58,929 nt of DNA from a virus, in IMG/VR virus record IMGVR_UViG_3300033183_000056, positions 1 through 58,929 of that record, one strand, 5' to 3'. The notes under the pieces are model-generated. The model did no database searches. It had not been told where the DNA came from and saw only the letters and a list, made by a program, of their open reading frames with translations. Shown piece after piece: positions 38,871 to 46,050 of this stretch (its first letter is position 1; every line of letters starts with the position of its first letter). A program made the position numbers and the translations under genes.

Positions 38871-39154
38871 TCGTCCACGTCTAGGGCGATAGGGTATAGT
38901 GGCTATGTTGCGTACAGGTGCTATACCTGAGTAGGAAATAACCTACGTTAGAGTGGCAACTATCTCTATGTTGGATGTCGGCATAGAGCGATATATCAAA
39001 TGCCATCTGCAGTGCGGTTGGTATAGGGCATCCCAAATTACTGATACTATATTATCATTACGTTCCATAAATGTTACATTAATGCTATTAACGTATCATA
39101 TATGAACCATTATTCGCCACTGATAGTAACTAAATTTGACCACGGAGAGTAGCG
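38871..39154 (+). ncRNA. Multi-hairpin RNA candidate after the reductase gene
   Basis: No frame of useful length exists here. Bases 38892-39036 contain consecutive stems: GTATAG-TGG-CTATGT-type (38894-38908), CAGGT-GCTAT-ACCTG (38915-38929), GTAGG/CCTAC (38931-38946), CTCTATG/CATAGAG (38964-38988) and ATGCC/GGCAT (39000-39031). GGTATAG and CTATACC could alternatively close the first two. The G+C level looks higher than around it. From 39040 to 39154 I see only A+T-rich sequence and a ribosome-binding site. Confidence 0.5.
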
Positions 39155-39322
39155 ATGAAGAGGATGCCAATGAAAACAGGGGATGAATATGATGCCCTTA
39201 CAAAGTTTAAGAAGTTCCTAAAGTGGCGTTCTGGTCAGCGAAAGGCAATAAAACGAGCGTACAATAAGAAAGAACGTAAATGGTTAGACAAGGAGACGAC
39301 AGATGAAGCAGATAATGTGTGA
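39155..39322 (+). CDS. Small basic protein, 55 residues
   Basis: The frame starts eight bases after GGAG. It encodes MKRMPMKTGDEYDALTKFKK, then WRSGQRKAIKRAYNKKERKW and LDKETTDEADNV. The pattern MKTGDEYDAL...GQRKAIKRAYNK is familiar from small proteins in marine phages. It overlaps the next gene by 20 bases. It could bind RNA or DNA. Confidence 0.65.
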   Translation: MKRMPMKTGDEYDALTKFKKFLKWRSGQRKAIKRAYNKKERKWLDKETTDEADNV

Positions 39323-39524
39323 CCCACCAAGTGGCTGGAAGTATGGCTTTCCTAAACCATTGCCAGAACATCTTGCAAGTATATTGTTAAATCCGCCAGA
39401 AGATAGCATCAAGTTAGGTGAAGGTGTAGTGGAATGGATTGTCAAGGAAGGCTATCCGCAAGAAGAGATTGACAAGTGCGGTGAGCATTTCTGGTTGCGT
39501 TATTGGGAAGCGGATATGAGTTAA
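39303..39524 (+). CDS. Conserved small protein, 73 residues
   Basis: The protein reads MCDPPSGWKYGFPKPLPEHL, then LNPPEDSIKLGEGVVEWIVK and EGYPQEEIDKCGEHFWLRYW. The DPPSGWKYGFPKPLP stretch is strongly conserved in small proteins of marine phages in my memory. No activity is known. Confidence 0.7.
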   Translation: MKQIMCDPPSGWKYGFPKPLPEHLASILLNPPEDSIKLGEGVVEWIVKEGYPQEEIDKCGEHFWLRYWEADMS

Positions 39525-39548
39525 AACGCATAAAAATAAAATATGTGT

Positions 39549-39616
39549 TAGTACCGATAGGGTTGATTAGTTTAATATTAATGCTATATTAGTACTAATA
39601 GTACCGATAGGGTTGA
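39549..39616. repeat. 18-bp direct repeats before the tRNA-like element
   Basis: TAGTACCGATAGGGTTGA occurs at 39549-39566 and again at 39599-39616, 50 bases apart. The second copy ends four bases before the tRNA-like element begins. Confidence 0.85.
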
Positions 39617-39620
39617 CGAA

Positions 39621-39700
39621 TTGGGTGTGAGTGTAACGATGAGTTTAGGATAACACTTGCTACTTGTAGACTGATACAGGTTCAAATCCTGTCACCCAAA
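39621..39700 (+). other. tRNA-like element lacking a canonical anticodon arm
   Basis: TTGGGTG (39621-39627) pairs fully with CACCCAA (39693-39699), giving a seven-pair acceptor stem. A perfect T-arm ACAGG-TTCAAAT-CCTGT lies at 39676-39692. The middle holds a stem of up to seven pairs (TGAGTGT/ACACTTG, 39628-39659, two of them G-U) with an 18-base loop. I cannot find a five-pair anticodon stem with a seven-base loop. It may be a degenerate tRNA, a tRNA mimic, or a former attachment site. The region from 39701 to 39769 has a further hairpin, CGTGG-TAGG-CCACG. Confidence 0.5.
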
Positions 39701-39769
39701 GGGTTGCGCCTTAATACGCACGTGGTAGGCCACGGTTAGTCTACCAACTTACTTTAAAAGGAGAAAGTA

Positions 39770-39952
39770 ATGGATGATTTTAAAGTTGAAGTAACAGAGA
39801 TGATTGAGCATGAAGACGGTAGTGCAACTGTTATATTTGATACTTGTGAAAGAGGAAGAAAGTCACTAATATCGTATGGCTTGCTGAAGATACTAGAGAC
39901 TGCAGCAAGCACAGCATTACCATTTGAAGAAGGAGAAGAAAATGAAGATTAA
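39770..39952 (+). CDS. Small conserved acidic protein, 60 residues
   Basis: The protein reads MDDFKVEVTEMIEHEDGSAT, then VIFDTCERGRKSLISYGLLK. It has an excellent ribosome-binding site (AAAGGAG). The pattern is common in cyanophages and related marine phages. The function is unknown. It overlaps the next gene by eleven bases. Confidence 0.7.
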   Translation: MDDFKVEVTEMIEHEDGSATVIFDTCERGRKSLISYGLLKILETAASTALPFEEGEENED

Positions 39953-40157
39953 GTTTGACACATACACAAAGGATGTAGCATCAGCGGCTGCAGCATTTAG
40001 TTCTCTATATGCGTATTGTTCTGATTTAACAATCTCAACAAATGATTGGTATGATGGTGCTATCAATGTTCACGGCGAGATTGATTCAGGTAATATGGGT
40101 ATACTAGAGAAAGCACTTCCAGATGTCACATTCAACGAAGACACAGACAAACTCTAA
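39942..40157 (+). CDS. Hypothetical protein, 71 residues
   Basis: I start at 39942, after GAAGGAGAAG. The protein reads MKIKFDTYTKDVASAAAAFS and SLYAYCSDLTISTNDWYDGA. It is alpha/beta and slightly acidic. I do not know the family. Confidence 0.55.
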   Translation: MKIKFDTYTKDVASAAAAFSSLYAYCSDLTISTNDWYDGAINVHGEIDSGNMGILEKALPDVTFNEDTDKL

Positions 40158-40287
40158 ACTAATATGGCAACAAGGTGATAGTTGGATTATATTCAACCCA
40201 CCTCCTAGTCATCCATCTTATACAGAATGGTTAAAGTTAAAGGAGAAGGAAGAGAATGAAAAATCAGATAATTCAAACCCTGCGTAA
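40123..40287 (+). CDS. Small overlapping gene, 54 residues
   Basis: The frame lies across the gap 40158-40255 and overlaps both neighbours in other frames. It encodes MSHSTKTQTNSKLIWQQGDS, then WIIFNPPPSHPSYTEWLKLK. The IWQQGDSWIIFNPPPSHPSY stretch looks conserved and is not what a random frame would give. Only the central part may be essential. Confidence 0.5.
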   Translation: MSHSTKTQTNSKLIWQQGDSWIIFNPPPSHPSYTEWLKLKEKEENEKSDNSNPA

Positions 40288-40459
40288 TCATGCAATCTCT
40301 CACATTGAAAAGCATCGTGCTAATGTTGAGATTTATCTTCGTCACCCTGTTGGTATTGGCGAACATGGTTGCATCATGGATACCATCGAAAAAGAACTAG
40401 ACGAGATGGCAAAGTATGCAGACCAACTTGAAATACTAGATAAATATTTTGTTGATTAG
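40256..40459 (+). CDS. Small conserved helical protein, 67 residues
   Basis: The protein reads MKNQIIQTLRNHAISHIEKH, RANVEIYLRHPVGIGEHGCI and MDTIEKELDEMAKYADQLEI. This is a well-kept small family of T4-like cyanophages and other marine phages. It has AAGGAGAAGG before the start. The function is unknown to me. Confidence 0.7.
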   Translation: MKNQIIQTLRNHAISHIEKHRANVEIYLRHPVGIGEHGCIMDTIEKELDEMAKYADQLEILDKYFVD

Positions 40460-40480
40460 CAGTTAAAAATAGTGTATAAT
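40452..40480 (+). promoter_or_regulatory. Rightward promoter with palindrome over the -10
   Basis: TTGATT (40452-40457) and TATAAT (40475-40480) are 17 bases apart. The -10 lies inside the 15-base palindrome AGTGTAT-A-ATACACT (40471-40485), a likely operator. It drives the two sugar-enzyme genes. Confidence 0.65.
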
Positions 40481-40510
40481 ACACTGTATTTTAATTAAAA
40501 GGATTTAATA

Positions 40511-41287
40511 ATGTTCTTACCAAAGCAACATACAATTTATATTGGCTATGACGAAAGAGAGAGAGATGCTTATGAAGTTCTTCGATATTCAATTCTCAAA
40601 TACAATCAGGACTACAATATCATTCCTCTCGTTCAATCAGGTTTACGTAGAGCAGGCTTGTATCGCAGGGCTGCTAGGATGGATAGCATTAATGGCAAAC
40701 GTGTAATGGTTGACGAGACTGATGGGCGACCATTCAGTACACAGTTTACCTTCACACGCTTTCTGATTCCTGCACTCAATCAATACGATGGCTGGGCTTT
40801 GTTTATGGATTCAGACATGATGCTACGCACAGACATTGGTGAATTGTTTGACAAGTATACTCGCAATACTGAGTATGCCATTCAGTGTGTCAAGCATAAC
40901 TACACTCCAAACAAAACAATTAAAATGGATGGACAGATACAACAAACATACAACAGAAAGAACTGGTCTAGTTTTATGTTGTGGAATTGTTCTCATGCCG
41001 CTAACCTACGCCTTACTGTCGATGATGCTAACGTAAAGACAGGCTCATGGCTACATGGTTTGTCATGGCTTGAAGACGATGAGATTGGTGCTATTAACGA
41101 AGATTGGAACTGGCTAGATGATTGGTCACCAGAACATTTGAATCCTAAGAACGTACACTTTACTACTGGTGGTCCTTGGTTTAAAGAATGGGAACCTAAA
41201 CGTCAGTCCGACATTGCCTATGCAGGTGAATGGGAATCACTTCGTAGTCAACTTATTTCTGAGAAGATGATTGGAGATGTAATTTAA
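40511..41287 (+). CDS. Glycosyltransferase, GT-A fold
   Basis: The 258-residue protein begins FLPKQHTIYIGYDERERDAY and contains FTRFLIPALNQYDGWALFMD, with the metal-binding DSD at residues 100-102. A HGLSWLEDDEIGAI segment follows and the end has HFTTGGPWFKEWEP. This matches GT8-like nucleotide-sugar transferases of phages. It overlaps the stop of the next gene's start by one base, so both are co-expressed. The sugar and acceptor (cell surface or DNA) cannot be told. Confidence 0.75.
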   Translation: MFLPKQHTIYIGYDERERDAYEVLRYSILKYNQDYNIIPLVQSGLRRAGLYRRAARMDSINGKRVMVDETDGRPFSTQFTFTRFLIPALNQYDGWALFMDSDMMLRTDIGELFDKYTRNTEYAIQCVKHNYTPNKTIKMDGQIQQTYNRKNWSSFMLWNCSHAANLRLTVDDANVKTGSWLHGLSWLEDDEIGAINEDWNWLDDWSPEHLNPKNVHFTTGGPWFKEWEPKRQSDIAYAGEWESLRSQLISEKMIGDVI

Positions 41288-43596
41288 TGTATACTTTTGT
41301 AACATCATTTAGTGAGAAAGGTTATCATGAGTATGGCAAAACAATGCTTGAAAGTGTTAAAGAAAAATGGAATCCAGAACACTTTAAACTTATTGCGTAT
41401 TATCATGATTTCGACATTTCGACTGTCGATGCTCCTATTTGTGATAGTATTTCTTATAGGAATCTAAACGATGTAGAAGAGATGGTTCAGTATCGTGAAC
41501 GCATGAAGATTCATGATGGCACTGAAGGCGGTAAGATGGCATACAACTGGCGTCTTGATGCTATTAAATGGTGTCATAAGGTATATGCCATGACAGACCT
41601 GGCATTTGAAATGATGGAAGATTCTATTGATGTTACAAAAGAACATCAAGAACATTGGATGATTTGGATTGATGCAGATACAGTGACAACAAAACTGTTA
41701 CAAGTTGCAGATGTAAACAGATGGTTACCTGCAAAGGTTGACCTTGTACACCTTGGACGTAAGGATGTTGACTACAGTGAGACAAGTTTCATGGGCTTTA
41801 ATCTGTCTCGCCATAATACTTGTAGTCTTCTTGCTGACCTTCGTGGTTGTTATACGATTGGTGAGACTGTAGCCTATCGTGAATGGCATGATGGTTTTAT
41901 CTTTGAGCGTCTGCTTAATATCTACAAGGCACATGGTATGGTTGTTCATAATCTTTCTGAAAATGCAACAGGTCTTGATGCCTTTGGTCAGTCACCCTTG
42001 TCTGAATATTTTACGCATTACAAAGGCAATCTCAAGAAGAAAGCAAGCAAAACACAGGTATCACCTGATGTCACTGGTCCAAAGCGTTACAAGCAGTTGG
42101 CAGATATTGTTCGTCATTACAAGCCTAAGACTATTGTAGAGACAGGCACATGGAATGGTGGACGTGCTATTGAGATGGCTCTCGCTGCATTTGAAACACA
42201 TGACAAGGTACATTATCTTGGCTTTGATTTGTTTGAAGAAGCAACAGAAGAACTTGACAAGTATGAGATGAACAGCAAGCCACACAATACCATTGAGGCT
42301 GTACGCAATCGTCTTGACGAGTTTGCTGCCAAGATGCAGGAGCGTGGTAAACGATTTACTTTTAAACTACATAAAGGTGACAGCAAGAAAACACTGGAAC
42401 GTTGTAAGGCTGTAAAGAAGGCAGACTTTGCATACATTGATGGTGGACATTCTTATGAAACAGTTAAGTCTGACTACGAGAATTTGAAGACTGTTCCTAT
42501 TCTCGTGTTTGATGATTACTTTACTAAGGATGGCGCAGGTAATCTACCACATAAAGATAACCTTGGTGTTAATAAACTAATGAAGGAGATTGAAGCATAT
42601 GGAAAGGTTGTACTTCCTAGCAATGACCCTGTTCTTGGTGGTGGCATTACACATCTTTGTTTTGTAGCAAACAAGAAAGGGCTTCCTAAACTACCCGATG
42701 ATATTACTCGTGTTCCTATTGTTGTCACGCCTAAAGATTCTCGACCAAAGAAAGAAATCATTGACAACGTAAAGGCTAACAAAAAACTGATTAAAGACTT
42801 TGATTGGATTAAAACAAGCAAGGTTAATAATGAAACAGCAATCATTGTATCTGGTGGTTACAGTACAGACTTTTATCTTTTGAAGGAACGCATTGCAAAA
42901 ACAGGCGGTAAAGTATTCTGTGTTAAGCATAGTTATCCTAAGTTACTTGAGCAAGGCATTGACCCGTTTGCCTGTGTTATTCTTGACCCTCGACCTATTG
43001 ATGGTATGAGTACACATGGCGTAGTTCGTAAGGACTTGTTTCAGAAAGTAGATGACAAGACATTGTTCCTTGTTGCATCTATGACTGACCCATCTGTTAC
43101 CAAACACCTTATGTCAAAGGGTGCAAACATTAGAGGATGGCAAGCCTATTCAGATGCGCTTCGTGACATAAGCATCAAAGAAAAGATTGTTGTTGACAAG
43201 GAAACAGGCATCGAAGAAGGTTCAACACTGATTACTGGTGGTACTTGTGCAGCAATGCGTACACTTGCTATTGCTCATACATTAGGTTTCCGTAACTTTG
43301 AACTGTTTGGTTTTGACTGTTCTATTGAAAACATGACGGAAGAAATGAAAAAAGAATCTACTGAAACAGAACCAGGAAAGAATAAATATTTTCAGGTTGA
43401 GTTAAACGGTAACCATTTCTGGACTACAGGCGAGTTGCTTGCTATGGCACAAGACTGTGAGAAACTGTTTGACAATATGGAAATGGATATGGGAATTACA
43501 TTTCACGGTAAAGACACACTATGTGCAGAAGTATGGAAATCCTCTAAGCGTGGTAAAGAAAAGCATTATTCAGAGTTACTAACTGATGCCGCTTAA
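41287..43596 (+). CDS. Three-domain protein: transferase, SAM methyltransferase, DUF115-like
   Basis: The 769-residue protein has three parts. Residues 1-235 look like a second GT-A domain with a DAD at 129-131 (IWIDADTVTT). Residues 270-465 are a class I SAM-dependent methyltransferase with ETGTWNGG (285-292), LGFDLFEEAT, YIDGGHSYETV and LVFDDYF. Residues 515 to about 680 have AIIVSGGYSTDF and TLITGGTCAAMRTLAIAHTL, GFRNFELFGFDCS, which resemble DUF115/MAF-type proteins tied to flagellin or cell-surface glycosylation. It probably modifies a sugar. Confidence 0.75.
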   Translation: MYTFVTSFSEKGYHEYGKTMLESVKEKWNPEHFKLIAYYHDFDISTVDAPICDSISYRNLNDVEEMVQYRERMKIHDGTEGGKMAYNWRLDAIKWCHKVYAMTDLAFEMMEDSIDVTKEHQEHWMIWIDADTVTTKLLQVADVNRWLPAKVDLVHLGRKDVDYSETSFMGFNLSRHNTCSLLADLRGCYTIGETVAYREWHDGFIFERLLNIYKAHGMVVHNLSENATGLDAFGQSPLSEYFTHYKGNLKKKASKTQVSPDVTGPKRYKQLADIVRHYKPKTIVETGTWNGGRAIEMALAAFETHDKVHYLGFDLFEEATEELDKYEMNSKPHNTIEAVRNRLDEFAAKMQERGKRFTFKLHKGDSKKTLERCKAVKKADFAYIDGGHSYETVKSDYENLKTVPILVFDDYFTKDGAGNLPHKDNLGVNKLMKEIEAYGKVVLPSNDPVLGGGITHLCFVANKKGLPKLPDDITRVPIVVTPKDSRPKKEIIDNVKANKKLIKDFDWIKTSKVNNETAIIVSGGYSTDFYLLKERIAKTGGKVFCVKHSYPKLLEQGIDPFACVILDPRPIDGMSTHGVVRKDLFQKVDDKTLFLVASMTDPSVTKHLMSKGANIRGWQAYSDALRDISIKEKIVVDKETGIEEGSTLITGGTCAAMRTLAIAHTLGFRNFELFGFDCSIENMTEEMKKESTETEPGKNKYFQVELNGNHFWTTGELLAMAQDCEKLFDNMEMDMGITFHGKDTLCAEVWKSSKRGKEKHYSELLTDAA

Positions 43597-44074
43597 AGAA
43601 AAACATGAGAAGTTTTGTCAATCCTATGTCTTGCATCGAAATGCTACAAAAGCGGCAATCGCTGCAGGATATAGTGAAGCGTCCGCACATAACCAAGGTT
43701 ATCGCTTGGTACACGATGAAGCCATTAAGGAAAGAATCAAGGAACTTGAGCAAGGCATAACCACAGATGTAGATGTTATATCAGAGATTGAGAAGCAGTA
43801 CGAAGCGGCTCGTATATCTGGTCACGGCAATACTGCTCTCAAGGCTCTTGAACTTCTTGCCAAGGTCAGAGGTAATAATGCAGATGACGTATCAACAGAT
43901 GTTGAGACATTAGAAACTGAGATTATTTATTCGTTACAAGTAATGGGATTTGAAAAGGCTTTTGAACTAATGGAACAAGCCTTTCCAAACCAGTTTAAAG
44001 AAGACGAATTACTTCTTGCCGATGAACTTAGCAGCCCCACGCATAGCGAAGGTGGCACTGATAATCAAGCCTAG
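43586..44074 (+). CDS. terS: Terminase small subunit
   Basis: The 162-residue protein has KHEKFCQSYVLHRNATKAAI, then AAGYSEASAHNQGYRLVHDE and AIKERIKELE, the helix-turn-helix pattern of Terminase_2 small subunits. It recognises phage DNA for packaging. It overlaps the end of the previous gene by eleven bases. It is the last gene of the rightward block; the large subunit is at 19411-20973 on the opposite strand. Confidence 0.82.
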   Translation: MPLKEKHEKFCQSYVLHRNATKAAIAAGYSEASAHNQGYRLVHDEAIKERIKELEQGITTDVDVISEIEKQYEAARISGHGNTALKALELLAKVRGNNADDVSTDVETLETEIIYSLQVMGFEKAFELMEQAFPNQFKEDELLLADELSSPTHSEGGTDNQA

Positions 44075-44395
44075 TCCATACTGATACCACTGAGGCATCT
44101 GTTCTAATGCTTCAAATCCATCGAAGACAATCTGCCTACCCCAATCACCACAGAAGGCTAGAATAAGCGGAATAGAAAATAGTAGCGTCAGCCATTCATC
44201 TTTCCAAGATGTTGCGCTGGCTTCTGCCATTGTTAAATCCCAATCAATCTCACCTGTTGCCTTCTTCTGCATGACAACAGCCTCTGCTTGGGCTTTAGCA
44301 ACCTTTGTTGCGCTTACTGCTTTTTTTTCTTCTACTTTTCCATTCAACCAAGTACCTGCTAATTCGGCTACTGGTCCTATTAATGCTTGCCACAT
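44009..44395 (-). CDS. Holin-like membrane protein
   Basis: The 128-residue protein has MWQALIGPVAELAGTWLNGK at the start, a charged middle, and two membrane segments (about 71-88, TLLFSIPLILAFCGD, and 102-123, YGLGLIISATFAMRG). This resembles GTA-type three-segment holins and similar marine phage proteins. Its 3' end overlaps the terminase small subunit by 66 bases on the other strand. It is the last gene of the leftward block before the meeting point. Confidence 0.6.
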   Translation of the reverse strand: MWQALIGPVAELAGTWLNGKVEEKKAVSATKVAKAQAEAVVMQKKATGEIDWDLTMAEASATSWKDEWLTLLFSIPLILAFCGDWGRQIVFDGFEALEQMPQWYQYGLGLIISATFAMRGAAKFIGKK

Positions 44396-44434
44396 ATGGT
44401 GTCCTTTCTAATATATAACTATAAACTTGTCCTA

Positions 44435-45232
44435 TCATGCTGGCGGTATCTCATTCTTAATATAAATCATATCTAAACCAGCAGAAACTTCAACATTGCC
44501 ACTACCAGAATCAGATATTGCTCTTACTTCAATATCAGTTTTTTCTGTAAATTTCAAAGGAAATCTATACACCTGATTTATGTTTCCACCATCAACTTGT
44601 ATACCAAACTTATCCTTTACTTGAAAGACTTCTCCATATGGACGTGCAACAATAGTTGCTGTTAATAACTTGTTAGAAGTTGTACAAGCAGCAGTAATAT
44701 GGCTTTGATAAAGATAGGCAGTATATCCTGCAGGTACTGTCCATAAAGCCATTAAAGTTTGTCCATCTCCTGCTACAACTGTTGCATATTTATTTACTGG
44801 AACACCAGCAGTTACTGTACCTGTACCTGCATAAATAACACCTGCATTAGTACCATTACTACCTGCACTACGAACAACCATACGATTAATACGTAAGTAT
44901 TCATTTGTTGTGTTTACTGCAGTTTGTCCATCTAATGTAACTGTTTCATTAATCTCATTATAATCAGCATCCAGACCATATAACTGAACAGTTTCTGCAC
45001 CTGTACCACCTTCATCATCATCCGTGCTTGAACTTGAAACCTTTAAAACAGAAGCAGAACTCAGGTAGTTATACAAGCCACCTTCTGCCCATATAGTTTC
45101 CAAAGAATTATCTATGTCTTGGTTAAAACCAAACTTAAAATTAGTTTTATGAAAAGCAATCTGTCCTCTTGAAACTTGTAATTCAAAAGGTTCATGCTTT
45201 CCAGTACGTGTCATTGAACTAGGCGTACCCAC
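44435..45232 (-). CDS. Virion structural protein, 265 residues
   Basis: The protein is beta-rich with SLETIWAEGGLYNYLSSASV, LYGLDADYNEINETVTLDGQ and VNTTNEYLRINRMVVRSAGS. I recognise the GLDxNYNExxExVTLxGQ pattern from virion proteins of marine phages. Its precise part in the virion is unknown. It is adjacent to the lysozyme. Confidence 0.7.
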   Translation of the reverse strand: MGTPSSMTRTGKHEPFELQVSRGQIAFHKTNFKFGFNQDIDNSLETIWAEGGLYNYLSSASVLKVSSSSTDDDEGGTGAETVQLYGLDADYNEINETVTLDGQTAVNTTNEYLRINRMVVRSAGSNGTNAGVIYAGTGTVTAGVPVNKYATVVAGDGQTLMALWTVPAGYTAYLYQSHITAACTTSNKLLTATIVARPYGEVFQVKDKFGIQVDGGNINQVYRFPLKFTEKTDIEVRAISDSGSGNVEVSAGLDMIYIKNEIPPA

Positions 45233-45718
45233 TTAAAAACTTCCTTCTTTCATAGCGTTACTTAAAATTATTGCACGTTGTCCTACTTGGTCAGCCCACC
45301 TCGAATCCAACATCTCAGAAGATGCAATATCAAACGACCTCTCATGTATTGCGTTCCACATCTTCACAAATTTTTTTAGTCGAGGCACACCCATATTAAA
45401 AGCCATGTCCATCAATACAAGTTGACGAACATCATCCAGTTCTTCTACGCACGGATGGGCTTTACATAATTCTTTTTCTACAATCTCAATATCATTGAGG
45501 GCTAGATACCTTGCATCTTTCTCAGTTATACCGTGTTCGTAGACCACCTCCAAATTCGGAATGTCAAGGTAATCTAGCTCCTCTTTACTGATACCACGGT
45601 CTTCTAAGTTTCTCCCTATTCCAATGGTATCAATACCTAATGAATCCTGATAAACTTCCAGAACCAAACCTTCATGTTCAATAAGTTTGTTTATAAAATG
45701 TTCTCTGTTATATTTCAT
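45233..45718 (-). CDS. T4-type lysozyme (endolysin)
   Basis: The 161-residue protein has the GH24 signature HEGLVLEVYQDSLGIDTIGI. E16, D25 and T31 are spaced as E11, D20 and T26 in T4 lysozyme. The later AFNMGVPRLKKF and W(A)DQVGQRA segments are also typical. It cuts peptidoglycan at the end of infection. No signal peptide is visible, so a holin is needed; candidates lie on both sides at 44009 and 45844. Confidence 0.9.
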   Translation of the reverse strand: MKYNREHFINKLIEHEGLVLEVYQDSLGIDTIGIGRNLEDRGISKEELDYLDIPNLEVVYEHGITEKDARYLALNDIEIVEKELCKAHPCVEELDDVRQLVLMDMAFNMGVPRLKKFVKMWNAIHERSFDIASSEMLDSRWADQVGQRAIILSNAMKEGSF

Positions 45719-45843
45719 ATGTTAAATCTCTTTTACTTTTTAACAGATACTATAATATTAGTTAAGCATCTTTTACTGTTTTAATTGACACTAGAATATT
45801 AGTTAAATATACCTTGTTTTTTTAACATATTATGTCAAATTTA
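45719..45843. repeat. Tandem 40-base repeats in the lysozyme leader
   Basis: Bases 45729-45765 and 45769-45806 are diverged copies (TCTTTTACT at the start, AATATTAGTTAA at the end), with a period of 40. On the minus strand each gives TTAACTAATATT and a TATAGT-like stretch. They lie just upstream of the lysozyme start and may hold a late promoter, or binding sites. I find no canonical promoter. Confidence 0.6.
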
Positions 45844-46050
45844 CTAGGTTACTTTCTTGTGTTCACCACCCATCCAGATTCCAAATGCACCTGTCATAGC
45901 TCCCATTACAACGCTTACAAAGGCTGACTGTGATGCTGTTGGGTCTTCCAAGTTCATAAACCACTCTGCACAACGCCAACTCATTAGTGTCATTACCGCC
46001 ATCATAAGTCTTGGAAGTATTTTCCATTCAAGAATCTGCTTCGCTGACAT
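45844..46050 (-). CDS. Small two-helix membrane protein, holin candidate
   Basis: The 68-residue protein has a first membrane segment in KILPRLMMAVMTLMSWRCAE and a second in SAFVSVVMGAMTGAFGIWMG, with a short basic tail GGEHKKVT. Two membrane spans, small size and a gene next to the lysozyme make it a plausible holin. Similar small proteins accompany endolysins in pelagiphage-type genomes. Confidence 0.65.
   Translation of the reverse strand: MSAKQILEWKILPRLMMAVMTLMSWRCAEWFMNLEDPTASQSAFVSVVMGAMTGAFGIWMGGEHKKVT

Noticed and set aside
39621-39700. Ordinary tRNA gene
   Set aside because: Acceptor stem and T-arm fit, but I could not find an anticodon stem-loop of normal size, so I call it tRNA-like only.
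41287-43596. Single-subunit phage RNA polymerase, judged by size and place
   Set aside because: The sequence shows a transferase, a SAM methyltransferase and a DUF115-like part and none of the T7 polymerase motifs. Host-type promoters agree with there being no phage polymerase.
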